From: Paradevosia shaoguanensis
GTDB lineage: Bacteria; Pseudomonadota; Alphaproteobacteria; Rhizobiales; Devosiaceae
Assembly: GCF_016801025.1 (NCBI RefSeq)
Contig: NZ_CP068983.1
Location: forward strand, 1,860,001-1,924,000
DNA: 64,000 nt
Reading direction: 5' to 3'
The notes under the pieces were generated by a model. The model saw only the letters and a program-made list of their open reading frames with translations. It was not told where the DNA came from and did not search any database. This document shows, in pieces, positions 42,199 to 52,545 of this stretch. Each line of letters begins with the position of its first letter. Position 1 is the first letter of the stretch. Position numbers and translations under genes: made by a program.

Positions 42199-42488
42199 AG
42201 TTTTTTGGGACAATTCTGGGTTTGTTGCTGGCCATGACCGGGACGGCCCTGGCAGGCGCGCCTACCGCGGCGCAGAAGGCCGAGTTCACCAAGGTGTGCG
42301 TCGGCATCTCGCAGGACAATGCTCTTTGTACCTGCAAGGCCGATGCTGCCATGAAGCTCATCGACGAGCGCATGATGGGCTACGTCATCGCCGGCATGAA
42401 GGGCGCAGGCAATGCACCCCAAGACGTGCAGAAGGAATGGAACGACTACGTCGCTCGCTCCAACCAGATCTGCAAGCCGAACTACTGA
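42195..42488 (+). CDS. small secreted cysteine-containing protein
   Basis: A 97-residue protein of unknown family with a signal peptide (KFFGTILGLLLAMTGTALAG). The mature part has four Cys (KVCVGIS, ALCTCKAD, QICKPNY), enough for two disulphides, and is otherwise helical. GTG start overlapping the DUF3052 stop. It lies 23 bases before sdhB and so is in the sdh operon. It is probably periplasmic. Confidence 0.7.
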   Translation: MKFFGTILGLLLAMTGTALAGAPTAAQKAEFTKVCVGISQDNALCTCKADAAMKLIDERMMGYVIAGMKGAGNAPQDVQKEWNDYVARSNQICKPNY

Positions 42489-42511
42489 CTTTTGCGATTT
42501 AGGACACCGAA

Positions 42512-43294
42512 ATGGTCCAGCTGACGCTTCCGAAGAACTCCCAGATCAAGCCCGGAAAAACCTGGCCGAAGCCGGACAGCTCGGCCCTGCGCGAATACCG
42601 TGTCTATCGCTACGATCCCGATAGCGGGGAGAACCCGCGCGTCGACACCTATTGGGTCGACACCAAGGATTGCGGCCCGATGATCCTGGACGGCCTGCTC
42701 TGGATCAAGAACAAGGTCGATCCCACCCTGACGCTGCGCCGCTCCTGCCGTGAAGGCATCTGTGGGTCCTGCGCCATGAATATCGATGGCTTCAACACCC
42801 TCGCCTGCACCAAGGGCATGGACGAGATCAAGGGCGCCATCAAGATCTACCCGCTGCCACATATGCCGGTGGTCAAGGACCTGGTGCCCGACCTCACCAC
42901 GTTCTACGCCCAGCACCGTTCGATCGAGCCCTGGCTCAAGACCACCTCGCCGACGCCGAAGACCGAATGGCTGCAGTCCAAGCCCGAGCGCGCCAAGCTC
43001 GACGGGCTCTATGAATGCATCCTGTGCGCCTGCTGCTCGACCTCGTGCCCGTCCTATTGGTGGAATGGCGAAAAGTATCTGGGGCCGGCCATCCTGCTCC
43101 AGGCCTATCGCTGGCTCATCGACAGCCGCGACGAGGCCACCGAGGAGCGGCTGGACAATCTCGAGGACCCGTTCAAGCTCTATCGCTGCCACACCATCAT
43201 GAACTGCTCGAAAACCTGCCCCAAGGGCCTCAACCCGGCCAAGGCGATCGCCGAGATCAAGAAGATGATGGTCGAGCGGCGGGTTAGCGCCTAA
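42512..43294 (+). CDS. sdhB: succinate dehydrogenase iron-sulfur subunit
   Basis: A 260-residue subunit carrying three clusters. The [2Fe-2S] ligands are in [18 protein letters not shown] plus a later Cys (NTLACTKG), and the [4Fe-4S]/[3Fe-4S] ligands in [16 protein letters not shown] and [21 protein letters not shown]. It passes electrons from SdhA flavin to the quinone site. The ATG is preceded by AGGACACCGAA. It completes the sdhCDAB set, displaced from sdhA by two small genes. Confidence 0.98.
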   Translation: MVQLTLPKNSQIKPGKTWPKPDSSALREYRVYRYDPDSGENPRVDTYWVDTKDCGPMILDGLLWIKNKVDPTLTLRRSCREGICGSCAMNIDGFNTLACTKGMDEIKGAIKIYPLPHMPVVKDLVPDLTTFYAQHRSIEPWLKTTSPTPKTEWLQSKPERAKLDGLYECILCACCSTSCPSYWWNGEKYLGPAILLQAYRWLIDSRDEATEERLDNLEDPFKLYRCHTIMNCSKTCPKGLNPAKAIAEIKKMMVERRVSA

Positions 43295-43326
43295 GCTTTC
43301 TCGCGAAAGCCGAGGGAGCGCGTCGC

Positions 43327-43548
43327 GTGTTCGAAACCATTGCCCATGTGCAGGACCCGTCGATGGCGCGGGTCCTCATCACCGCGCTCAAGGCGCATGG
43401 CTTCCACCCGCTCGAAAGCGGTGAGGATGGCTTGCCGGGCCTGCCCGGCGTCGTCGGTCCCCGTGGCATTCCCATCCTCGTCCCCGAGGAAGAAATGCGC
43501 GACGCCAAGGTGCTGGCCGAGGACCTCCTGCGCGAAATGGATGTCTAG
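43327..43548 (+). CDS. DUF2007-like small protein
   Basis: A 73-residue protein with the DUF2007 pattern: FETIAHVQDPSMARVLITALKAHGFHPLESG, a Gly-Pro-rich loop, then ILVPEEEMRDAKVLAEDLL. The family is annotated as putative signal transducing but has no known mechanism. GTG start with GAGGGAG upstream. It follows sdhB by 32 bases and may be cotranscribed. Confidence 0.75.
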   Translation: MFETIAHVQDPSMARVLITALKAHGFHPLESGEDGLPGLPGVVGPRGIPILVPEEEMRDAKVLAEDLLREMDV

Positions 43549-43720
43549 TCCGGCTGGCAGAATCTGCGCTGACAGGCCGTCCGTTCAGCTAAAAAACGCA
43601 AAATGGCCACATATTCCCCGGAGCTTTTGCGGTGCCGCCAGCGTTGCGGCCCTAGACATCTTTGGCTATATGGCCAATTAAGCTATCGTTAAGAACCGCC
43701 GAGCGACGGAAACGACATTG

Positions 43721-44359
43721 ATGCACTGGATGCGTGGAATCTCCTCGACCGTAGCGGGCGTCTCGCTCGCCGTGACCCTGGCTGCCTGTGGCGCCACCAC
43801 CTCGAACATGCCCAATATCGTGGGCCAGAGCGCGCCTTCGGCGTTGCCGCCGGTACAGTCATCGGCCGTATCGTCCAACGCGTTGCCGCAGCTTCCGGGC
43901 TCGACGGTGCAGGGGCCGATCAATCCTTCGCTCACCGGCACGCCGGTTCTCGGCGGCGCCTCGGTGCAGCAGCAGACACTCACCACCGGCGATATCACCG
44001 GCAACGGTGCCCCATCGCTCGATCCGCTGGCCATTCCCGGCCAGGTCACGGCCGGCGCCCGCGATCTTTCGGGTGGCGTTTCGGTCGACAAGCTCATCGG
44101 CGGCTGGACGCTGGCAGGCGGCAACACCCAGTGCCGCGTCAACCTCACCCAGACGGTCAAGACCGGCACGACGCGTTATCGTGCTTCGGTTCCGGGCTGC
44201 CAGATCGGCGGGCTGGCCAATGTCTCATCCTGGGCGGTGGTCGGCGGCCAGGTGCAGCTCTTCGACGAGGCCGGTTCGATCATGGCCATCCTCACCCAGT
44301 CGGGCAACCAGTTCATCGGTACCGCGGCCGGCGGCATCGCCGTGACCATGGTCAGCTAA
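43721..44359 (+). CDS. Omp19/AprI-like protease-inhibitor lipoprotein
   Basis: A 212-residue lipoprotein with lipobox LAAC (signal TVAGVSLAVTLAAC). A Ser/Pro/Gly-rich linker leads to a C-terminal beta-barrel domain like the Inh/AprI protease inhibitor and Brucella Omp19: LIGGWTLAGGNTQCRVNLTQTVKTGTTRYRASVPGC, with the two conserved Cys, then WAVVGGQVQLFDEAGSIMAIL. Family members inhibit metallo- or serine proteases. ATG 43721 is used rather than the TTG three bases earlier. ZapE follows on the same strand. Confidence 0.85.
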   Translation: MHWMRGISSTVAGVSLAVTLAACGATTSNMPNIVGQSAPSALPPVQSSAVSSNALPQLPGSTVQGPINPSLTGTPVLGGASVQQQTLTTGDITGNGAPSLDPLAIPGQVTAGARDLSGGVSVDKLIGGWTLAGGNTQCRVNLTQTVKTGTTRYRASVPGCQIGGLANVSSWAVVGGQVQLFDEAGSIMAILTQSGNQFIGTAAGGIAVTMVS

Positions 44360-44420
44360 GATTTTTCCGGCGCAACGGTCCGAGCCGGCCGAGCCAGTCA
44401 GCCAGGCCTATCGCGGACTG

Positions 44421-45491
44421 GTGGAGCAGGGCAGCGTCGCCGACGATCCCCTGCAACGCCGAGCCGCGCTTGTGCTCGATCGCGTGGCCATAGGCCTCCT
44501 CGGCACCGGCCGCGGCGGCCTTTCCGGGCTGTTCGGCAAGCGCGGGCCGGTGCGCGGCGCCTATCTCGTAGGCGATGTCGGGCGTGGCAAGACCATGCTC
44601 ATGGACCTCTTCTTCGCCGCCGTGCCCATCCGCGAGAAGCGACGTGTGCATTTTCACGAATTCATGAGCGAGGTGCACGAGGCGATCATCGCCTTCCGCG
44701 TCAAGGCCAAGGGAAAGAGCGAGAGCGCCGACCCCATCGCGGCCGTGACGAAGCCACTGGTCAAGTCTCTCAAGCTCCTTTGCCTCGATGAATTCCACGT
44801 CCACGACATCACCAATGCCATGCTGCTGCAGCGGCTCTTCGAAAAACTCTTCGAGGGCGGGGTGACGCTGGTGGCGACCTCCAACGTCGTACCCGACCAG
44901 CTCTACGAGAACGGGCTCAACCGCCAGCTCTTCCTGCCCTTCATCAAGCTCCTCAAGGAGCATACCGAGCTCGTGACGCTCGATGGCCCCACCGACTACC
45001 GGCGTCTCAAGTTCGAGGGGCAGGAGGTCTATTTCTTCGGCCCCGAGGCGCAGGCGGGCATGGATCGCCTCTGGCTCCGCCTCACCGGTGGGCTGGAAGG
45101 AGAGCCCACCGAGATCAAGCTCGGCAGTCGGCGTCTCAAGGTTCCGCGCGCGGCGATGGGCGCGGCGCGATTCGGCTTTGCCGATCTATGCGAAAAGCCC
45201 TATGGCGCCTTCGATTACCTCAAGCTCGCGCATGCCTTCGATACGATCCTCATCGACGGCATTCCCCAGTTCGACCGTTCGCGATCGGACGCTGCCAAGC
45301 GCCTGATCCTTTTGATCGACACGCTCTACGACAGGGGTGTAAAGCTGGCGGCGAGCTTCGCCGCTCCGCTCGATCAGCTCGGTCAGGACGACCGGACGCG
45401 CTTTGAATTCGCCCGTACCGTTTCACGCCTCATCGAGATGCAGTCGGCGGACTATCTCGAGGCCCCTCACAAAGCAGAAACAAGCGCTTAA
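44421..45491 (+). CDS. zapE: cell division protein ZapE (AFG1-like ATPase)
   Basis: An ATPase of the ZapE/AFG1 family, 356 residues from GTG 44421. Walker A GAYLVGDVGRGKTMLMDLFF, Walker B LKLLCLDEFHVHDI, sensor VTLVATSNVVPDQLYENGLNRQLFLPFI. ZapE acts on the Z-ring in E. coli. The true start is unclear: upstream in-frame codons (44391-44420) read EPVSQAYRGL, as expected of the family N-terminus, but no ATG, GTG or TTG exists before the stop at 44343. An ATT at 44361, two bases after the Omp19-like stop, is the only candidate rare start. Confidence 0.9.
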   Translation: MEQGSVADDPLQRRAALVLDRVAIGLLGTGRGGLSGLFGKRGPVRGAYLVGDVGRGKTMLMDLFFAAVPIREKRRVHFHEFMSEVHEAIIAFRVKAKGKSESADPIAAVTKPLVKSLKLLCLDEFHVHDITNAMLLQRLFEKLFEGGVTLVATSNVVPDQLYENGLNRQLFLPFIKLLKEHTELVTLDGPTDYRRLKFEGQEVYFFGPEAQAGMDRLWLRLTGGLEGEPTEIKLGSRRLKVPRAAMGAARFGFADLCEKPYGAFDYLKLAHAFDTILIDGIPQFDRSRSDAAKRLILLIDTLYDRGVKLAASFAAPLDQLGQDDRTRFEFARTVSRLIEMQSADYLEAPHKAETSA

Positions 45492-45572
45492 GAAAAAGTG
45501 AACACTGCGTTGTCCTGCCGCATTGCCATTGAGACCAAGGGCTGACTTGCGCGCGCGAGGAGAGGGGATTAA

Positions 45573-46589
<1,017 letters not shown>

Positions 46590-46604
46590 GCCAAAAGATC
46601 CAGC

Positions 46605-46632
46605 GGCCCGTGGACCCTGAGGTTCGCGGGCC
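46605..46632 (+). other. intercistronic hairpin between mdh and sucC
   Basis: GGCCCG and GGACC pair with GGTTC and CGGGCC around CTGA, with one mismatch between the two helices. There is no T-run. It may modulate mRNA processing or stability between mdh and sucC. Confidence 0.4.
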
Positions 46633-46659
46633 TCCTCCCACCTCCCCAACGAGGTCTCC

Positions 46660-47856
46660 ATGAACATCCACGAACACCAGGCTAAGGCGCTGCTCAAGGA
46701 ATATGGCGTGCCTGTCGCCGGCGGCGTCGCCATTTTCTCGGCCGACGAGGCAGAGGCTGCGGCCCGCTCGCTTCCCGGCCCGCTCTATGTGGTCAAGAGC
46801 CAGATCCATGCCGGCGGTCGCGGCAAGGGCAAGTTCAAGGAATTGTCCGCCGATGCCAAGGGCGGCGTGCGCCTCGCCAAGTCCGTCGAGGATGTGGTGG
46901 CCAATGCCCGCGAAATGCTGGGCAATACCCTCGTCACCAAGCAGACCGGCGCCTCGGGCAAGCAGGTCAATCGCCTCTATATCGAAGACGGCGCCGATAT
47001 CGATCGTGAGCTCTATCTCTCGATCCTCGTCGACCGCGCCGTCGGGCGGGTGGCTTTCGTCGTCTCGACCGAAGGCGGCATGGATATCGAGGCCGTTGCC
47101 GAGCACACGCCTGAAAAGATCGTGACCCTCGCCATCGATCCCGATACGGGCGTCACCGCCGCCGATGTCGAACAGCTCGCCTCCGCCTTGCAGCTCGACG
47201 CCGCGGCCAAAGCAGACGGCGCCTCGCTGTTCCCGGCGCTCTACAAGGCGTTCTGCGACAAGGACATGAGCCTCCTCGAGGTCAATCCGCTCATCGTCAT
47301 GAAGGACGGTCACCTGCGCGTCCTCGACGCAAAAGTGTCTTTCGACAACAACGCGCTCTTCCGTCATCCCGATGTCGTCGCGCTGCGCGATACCAGCGAG
47401 GAAGACGCCAAGGAGATCGAGGCCTCCAAGTACGACCTCGCCTATGTGGCGCTCGACGGCAATATCGGCTGCATGGTCAACGGGGCCGGGCTCGCCATGG
47501 CGACCATGGACATCATCAAGCTCTACGGCGAAGAGCCGGCGAACTTCCTCGATGTCGGCGGCGGCGCCTCCAAGGAGAAGGTCACCGCGGCCTTCAAGAT
47601 CATCACCGCCGACCCGAACGTGAAGGGCATCCTCGTCAACATCTTCGGCGGCATCATGCGTTGCGACGTCATCGCCGAGGGCGTGGTTGCGGCCGTCAGG
47701 GAAGTCGGGCTCAAGGTGCCGCTGGTCGTGCGCCTCGAAGGCACCAACGTCAAGGAAGGCAAGGCGATCCTCAAGGATTCCGGCCTCAACGTCATCCCGG
47801 CCGACGATCTGGACGATGCCGCGCAGAAGATCGTCAAGGCGATCAAGGGCCAGTGA
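46660..47856 (+). CDS. sucC: succinyl-CoA synthetase beta subunit (ADP-forming)
   Basis: A 398-residue ATP-grasp subunit. Landmarks: [21 protein letters not shown] at the start, [26 protein letters not shown] and the C-terminal CoA-ligase part [19 protein letters not shown] and [16 protein letters not shown]. It makes ATP or GTP from succinyl-CoA with SucD. The stop is two bases before an exported-protein gene that separates it from sucD. Confidence 0.98.
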   Translation: MNIHEHQAKALLKEYGVPVAGGVAIFSADEAEAAARSLPGPLYVVKSQIHAGGRGKGKFKELSADAKGGVRLAKSVEDVVANAREMLGNTLVTKQTGASGKQVNRLYIEDGADIDRELYLSILVDRAVGRVAFVVSTEGGMDIEAVAEHTPEKIVTLAIDPDTGVTAADVEQLASALQLDAAAKADGASLFPALYKAFCDKDMSLLEVNPLIVMKDGHLRVLDAKVSFDNNALFRHPDVVALRDTSEEDAKEIEASKYDLAYVALDGNIGCMVNGAGLAMATMDIIKLYGEEPANFLDVGGGASKEKVTAAFKIITADPNVKGILVNIFGGIMRCDVIAEGVVAAVREVGLKVPLVVRLEGTNVKEGKAILKDSGLNVIPADDLDDAAQKIVKAIKGQ

Positions 47857-47858
47857 CG

Positions 47859-48461
47859 ATGCGCGGGCCGGCTCTCGTAACGCTGCTCGCGGCCGCCGCC
47901 CTGGTGGCGGCCCCGGCGCTTGCGCAGGGCAAGGGCGACAAGAATCCGGGCAAGCCGGCCGCGCCTTCCATCTCCTCGTCCGAGTTCATGACCGAGACCT
48001 TCGCCGTCTGCGCCAACCTGGCGATCGATGGGGAAGGGGCAGGCGACAAGGCCGTCGCCGCCGGCTGGGAGCCGGATTCGGATAATGGCGACAGCGCGCC
48101 CTTCTACCGGATCATCTCCTACACCAAGTCCTTCGAGGGGCTTGGCGAGGTCACGATCTGGGGCACGATCGAGCAATATCCGGGCAAGACCATGGGTTAT
48201 TGCCGTGTCGAGGCCTCCGACGAAGACGGTTCCCTCCTCGACTTCGATGATCTGGCCAACCTGCCCGACATGACCGGCTCGACCCAGACGGACGGCGACG
48301 GCACCTACGGGGCCTGGTCGGTGCGCGCCCGGGGCACCACGCAGATGTTCGCCATCGCCGAGCTCTATGACGGCGAGTTCCAGCTCGAAATCAACACGCT
48401 GATCGATGCAGCGCCAACCGAACCTGCTGATGCGGCGGCACCGGCCAAGACGGAAGATTAA
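47859..48461 (+). CDS. hypothetical exported protein inserted between sucC and sucD
   Basis: A 200-residue protein of no recognised family. The signal peptide is LVTLLAAAALVAAPALAQ; the mature part has two Cys (VCANLAID, YCRVEAS), probably a disulphide, and an acidic C-terminus ending AAAPAKTED. It begins two bases after the sucC stop, and its TAA is immediately followed by the sucD ATG, so it is tightly embedded in the operon. Composition and codon use look like the neighbours. A periplasmic role is inferred from the signal only. Confidence 0.75.
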   Translation: MRGPALVTLLAAAALVAAPALAQGKGDKNPGKPAAPSISSSEFMTETFAVCANLAIDGEGAGDKAVAAGWEPDSDNGDSAPFYRIISYTKSFEGLGEVTIWGTIEQYPGKTMGYCRVEASDEDGSLLDFDDLANLPDMTGSTQTDGDGTYGAWSVRARGTTQMFAIAELYDGEFQLEINTLIDAAPTEPADAAAPAKTED

Positions 48462-49367
48462 ATGTCCATTCTCGTCAACAAAGACACCAAGGTTCTCGTC
48501 CAGGGCCTGACCGGCAAGACCGGTACTTTCCATACCGAGCAGGCGCTGGCCTATTACGGCACCAAGATGGTGGGCGGCATCAATCCCAAGAAGGGCGGCG
48601 AGACCTGGACGAGCGGTGTCGACGGCACCAACCTGCCGATCTTTGCCAGCGTTGCTGAAGCCAGGGAGCGCACCGGCGCCAATGCCTCGGTGGTCTATGT
48701 GCCGCCGGCCGGCGCCGCCGATGCCATCCTCGAAGCGATCGACGCGGAAATCCCGCTCATCGTTGCCATCACCGAAGGCGTGCCGGTCCTCGACATGGTC
48801 AAGGTCAAGGCCCGCCTCGAAAAGTCCAAGTCGCGCCTTATCGGGCCGAATTGCCCGGGCGTCTTGACACCCGAGGAATGCAAGATCGGCATCATGCCGG
48901 GCTCGATTTTCTCGAAGGGCTCCGTCGGCATTGTTTCGCGCTCGGGCACGCTTACCTATGAGGCAGTGTTCCAGACCACCAATGCGGGCCTGGGCCAGAC
49001 TACTGCCGTGGGTATCGGCGGTGATCCGGTCAAGGGCACCGAGTTCATCGATATGCTCGAGATGTTCCTCGCCGACGAAGCCACCAAGTCCATCATCATG
49101 ATCGGCGAAATCGGCGGTTCAGCCGAAGAGGACGCTGCCCAATTCCTGATCGATGAGGCCAAGCGCGGCCGCAAGAAGCCGATGGCCGGCTTCATTGCCG
49201 GCCTCACGGCGCCGGCCGGGCGCACCATGGGCCATGCTGGTGCCGTAATTTCGGGCGGTAAGGGCGGTGCGGAAGACAAGATCGCGGCCATGGAGCGGGC
49301 CGGCATCCGCGTCTCCAAATCCCCGGCGCGTATCGGGGTGACGCTGGCCGAAGTCCTCAAGGGCTGA
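48462..49367 (+). CDS. sucD: succinyl-CoA synthetase alpha subunit
   Basis: A 301-residue CoA-binding subunit. [23 protein letters not shown] starts the CoA fold; [41 protein letters not shown] and the phospho-His loop [21 protein letters not shown] are all present. It normally sits directly after sucC; here an exported-protein gene intervenes. The ATG touches the preceding stop. It is followed by a 151-base structured gap and sucA. Confidence 0.98.
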   Translation: MSILVNKDTKVLVQGLTGKTGTFHTEQALAYYGTKMVGGINPKKGGETWTSGVDGTNLPIFASVAEARERTGANASVVYVPPAGAADAILEAIDAEIPLIVAITEGVPVLDMVKVKARLEKSKSRLIGPNCPGVLTPEECKIGIMPGSIFSKGSVGIVSRSGTLTYEAVFQTTNAGLGQTTAVGIGGDPVKGTEFIDMLEMFLADEATKSIIMIGEIGGSAEEDAAQFLIDEAKRGRKKPMAGFIAGLTAPAGRTMGHAGAVISGGKGGAEDKIAAMERAGIRVSKSPARIGVTLAEVLKG

Positions 49368-49388
49368 GGTCAAAAAACGAGAGAAGCC

Positions 49389-49509
49389 GGCGGGGAGCCA
49401 CGCAATCCCCGCCTGTTAAGACGATTGCAAGCCAAAGCGGTCAGATTGAGGACCGCGCCCAGCCGGGGGCGCCCGGCACGATGAAAAGGATGGCGGGCGA
49501 GAAGCCCGC
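49389..49509 (+). promoter_or_regulatory. three-hairpin leader between sucD and sucA
   Basis: Perfect stems GGCGGGGA/TCCCCGCC (49389-49413), GCCGGG/CCCGGC (49462-49477) and GCGGGC/GCCCGC (49493-49509, loop GAGAA). The third ends nine bases before the sucA ATG, and no Shine-Dalgarno is visible between it and the start. It may terminate, attenuate or regulate sucA translation. Confidence 0.45.
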
Positions 49510-49518
49510 GCTAGCAAA

Positions 49519-52500
49519 ATGACACGACAGGAAAAGAACGAAGCGTTCTTGTTGACCTCCTTCCTCTATGGCGGCAATGCTGACTATATCGAGGAGCTTT
49601 ATGCGAGGTTCAAAGCCGATCCCTCGAGTGTCGATCCCACCTGGGCGAGCTATTTCGGCAAGCTCGGCGATGACGCCGCCCAGGTTTCCAAGAATGCCGA
49701 AGGCCCGTCCTGGGCTCGCAGCGACTGGCCGCAGGCCGCCAATGGCGAGCTGGTGTCGGCGCTCGACGGTAATTGGGGCATCAGCCCCTCCCAGATCGCC
49801 ATGAAGACGGCCAAGGCCGTCACCGCCAAGGCCGAGACGGCCGGCGCGCCGATCCCGACGCCCGCCGAAGTCATGCAGGCGGCGCGCGATTCCATCCACG
49901 CGATCATGATGATCCGGGCCTACCGGATGCGGGGGCACCTGCAGGCGGACCTGGACCCACTTAAACTCAAGGCGCCCGAGCCGGCGCCGGAGCTCGACCC
50001 GGCCACCTACGGTTTCCAGCCGTCCGATTACGAGCGCAAGATCTTCATCGATAATTATCTCGGCCTCGAATTCGCGACCGTGCCCGAGATGCTGGCGATC
50101 CTGCAGCGCACCTATTGCTCGACGGTGGGCGTGGAGTTCATGCACATCTCCGATCCCGAATCCAAGCAATGGATTCAGGAGCGGATCGAGGGGCCGGACA
50201 AGGAAATCACCTTCACGCCCGAGGGCAAGAAGGCCATACTCAACAAGCTGATCGAGGCCGAAGGCTTCGAGAAGTTCTTGGACGTCAAGTACACGGGCAC
50301 CAAGCGCTTTGGCCTGGATGGTTCGGAATCGCTGATCCCGGCACTGGAACAAATCATCAAGCGCGGCGGCGCGCTGGGCGTTAAGGACATCGTGCTGGGC
50401 ATGGCCCATCGCGGGCGCCTCAACGTGCTCACCCAGGTCATGCACAAGCCGCACCGCGCCCTCTTCCATGAGTTCAAGGGCGGCGCCTTCTATCCCGACG
50501 ACGTCGAGGGTTCGGGCGACGTGAAGTATCACCTGGGCGCCTCATCGGACCGCGAGTTCGACAGCAACAAGGTGCACCTGTCGCTGACGGCCAACCCCTC
50601 GCACCTCGAAATCGTCGATCCGGTGGTGCTGGGCAAGGCCCGCGCCAAGCAGGACCAGTACAATTCGCCCGACGGCAAGCTCTCGTCCTACGACCAGAGC
50701 CGCGTCATCGACCGCTCGATGGCCATGCCGCTGCTCATCCATGGCGATGCGGCCTTTGCCGGCCAGGGCGTGGTGGCGGAAAGCCTGGGGCTTTCGGGCC
50801 TCAAGGGTCACCGTACGGGCGGCTCGATCCATTTCGTGATCAACAACCAGATCGGCTTTACCACCTCCCCGATCTATTCGCGCTCCTCGCCCTATCCGAC
50901 CGATGTGGCCAAGATGATCGAAGCGCCGGTCTTCCACGTCAACGGGGATGACCCGGAGGCCGTGGTCTTCGTTGCCAAGGTCGCCACCGAATATCGCCAG
51001 CGCTTCGGACGCCCGGTGGTCATCGACATGTTCTGCTATCGCCGCTTCGGCCATAACGAAGGCGACGAGCCCAGCTTCACCCAGCCGCTGATGTATTCGC
51101 GCATCCGCAGCCACAAGACGACGCTGGAAATCTATTCGGAAAAGCTGGTCGCCGAAGGCCTGCTCACCGCCGAAGAGGTCGACAAGCTCAAGGCCGGCTG
51201 GCGTCAGCACCTCGAAAGCGAGTTCGAGGCCGGCCAGGATTACCGCCCCAACAAGGCCGACTGGCTCGACGGGCAGTGGAAGAAGTTCAAGGCCGCCGAA
51301 GTCGACGGGCCGCGCCGCGGCGACACCGGGGTAAGCCTGGATCGCCTCAAGGCCATCGGCACCAAGCTTTCGACCGTGCCGGAGGGTTTTAACGTCCACC
51401 GCACCGTCAAGCGCTTCATGGACAATCGCCTCGCCGCCATCGATTCGGGCGAAGGCATCGATTGGGCCACCGCCGAAGCCCTGGCGTTCGGCACGCTGGT
51501 CACCGACGGCCATCCCGTGCGCCTCTCCGGCCAGGATGTCGAGCGCGGCACCTTCTCGCAGCGTCACTCGGTCCTCAACGACCAGGAGACGGACGAGACC
51601 TATACCCCGCTCAACAATCTGGATGCCGACCAGTCGCGCTACGAAGTCATCAACTCGATGCTGTCCGAAGAAGCGGTACTCGGCTTCGAATACGGCTATT
51701 CGCTGGCCGAGCCGAACACGCTCACCCTCTGGGAAGCGCAGTTCGGCGACTTCGCCAACGGCGCCCAGGTGGTGGTGGACCAGTTCATCTCGTCGGGCGA
51801 GCGCAAGTGGTTCCGCATGTCGGGCCTCGTGATGCTCCTGCCGCACGGCTATGAAGGCCAGGGCCCCGAGCATTCCTCGGCGCGCCTCGAGCGCTATCTG
51901 CAGCTCTGCGCCGAAGACAACATGCAGGTCGCCAACTGCACGACGCCGGCCAATTACTACCATATCCTGCGCCGCCAGATCGCCCGCGACTTCCGCAAGC
52001 CCCTGATCCTGATGACGCCCAAGTCGCTGCTCCGCCACAAGCGGGCGGTCTCGGGCCTGGTCGAACTCGGCCCCGATAGCTGCTTCCATCGCCTGCTCTG
52101 GGACGATGCCGAGTCTCCGGGTGTCCCCAAGACCACGATCCGCCTGACTTCGGACGACAAGATCCGCCGCGTCGTCTTGTGCTCGGGCAAGGTCTATTAC
52201 GACCTGCTCGAAGACCGCGAGAAGCGCGGCATCGACGATGTCTACCTGCTCCGTCTCGAACAGCTCTATCCGTTCCCGGCCAAGGCGCTGCTCGACGAGC
52301 TGTCGCGCTTCAAGAATGCCGAGATCGTCTGGTGCCAGGAAGAGCCGCGCAACATGGGCGCCTGGGCTTTCGTCCAACCCTATATCGACTGGGTCATGGA
52401 CCAGATGGGCCGTGCCGGCCAGCGCCCGCGCTATGTCGGCCGCCCGGCCTCCGCATCCACCGCAACCGGCCTGATGCGTCTGCATCTGGAGCAATTGCAC

Positions 52501-52530
52501 AGCTTCCTCGAAGAAGCTTTCGCCAAGTAA
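49519..52530 (+). CDS. sucA: 2-oxoglutarate dehydrogenase E1 component
   Basis: A 1003-residue thiamine-diphosphate enzyme that decarboxylates 2-oxoglutarate and loads succinyl onto SucB. The N-terminal FLYGGNADYIEELYARF is the E2-binding helix; GMAHRGRLNVL, HGDAAFAGQGVVAESL and HFVINNQIGFTT contain the active-site His and ThDP/Mg region; the C-terminal pyrimidine domain has LPHGYEGQGPEHSSARLERYLQLC. Length is normal. No clear Shine-Dalgarno; the leader is structured. sucB starts 15 bases later. Confidence 0.98.
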   Translation: MTRQEKNEAFLLTSFLYGGNADYIEELYARFKADPSSVDPTWASYFGKLGDDAAQVSKNAEGPSWARSDWPQAANGELVSALDGNWGISPSQIAMKTAKAVTAKAETAGAPIPTPAEVMQAARDSIHAIMMIRAYRMRGHLQADLDPLKLKAPEPAPELDPATYGFQPSDYERKIFIDNYLGLEFATVPEMLAILQRTYCSTVGVEFMHISDPESKQWIQERIEGPDKEITFTPEGKKAILNKLIEAEGFEKFLDVKYTGTKRFGLDGSESLIPALEQIIKRGGALGVKDIVLGMAHRGRLNVLTQVMHKPHRALFHEFKGGAFYPDDVEGSGDVKYHLGASSDREFDSNKVHLSLTANPSHLEIVDPVVLGKARAKQDQYNSPDGKLSSYDQSRVIDRSMAMPLLIHGDAAFAGQGVVAESLGLSGLKGHRTGGSIHFVINNQIGFTTSPIYSRSSPYPTDVAKMIEAPVFHVNGDDPEAVVFVAKVATEYRQRFGRPVVIDMFCYRRFGHNEGDEPSFTQPLMYSRIRSHKTTLEIYSEKLVAEGLLTAEEVDKLKAGWRQHLESEFEAGQDYRPNKADWLDGQWKKFKAAEVDGPRRGDTGVSLDRLKAIGTKLSTVPEGFNVHRTVKRFMDNRLAAIDSGEGIDWATAEALAFGTLVTDGHPVRLSGQDVERGTFSQRHSVLNDQETDETYTPLNNLDADQSRYEVINSMLSEEAVLGFEYGYSLAEPNTLTLWEAQFGDFANGAQVVVDQFISSGERKWFRMSGLVMLLPHGYEGQGPEHSSARLERYLQLCAEDNMQVANCTTPANYYHILRRQIARDFRKPLILMTPKSLLRHKRAVSGLVELGPDSCFHRLLWDDAESPGVPKTTIRLTSDDKIRRVVLCSGKVYYDLLEDREKRGIDDVYLLRLEQLYPFPAKALLDELSRFKNAEIVWCQEEPRNMGAWAFVQPYIDWVMDQMGRAGQRPRYVGRPASASTATGLMRLHLEQLHSFLEEAFAK

Positions 52531-52545
52531 GAGGACAAACAAAAA

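Noticed and set aside
40411-42213. 600-codon ORF on the minus strand opposite sdhA
   Set aside because: It is the antisense of sdhA with no recognisable domains. The same applies to the long minus-strand ORFs opposite sucA (50542-52608) and the chemoreceptor (56373-58862).
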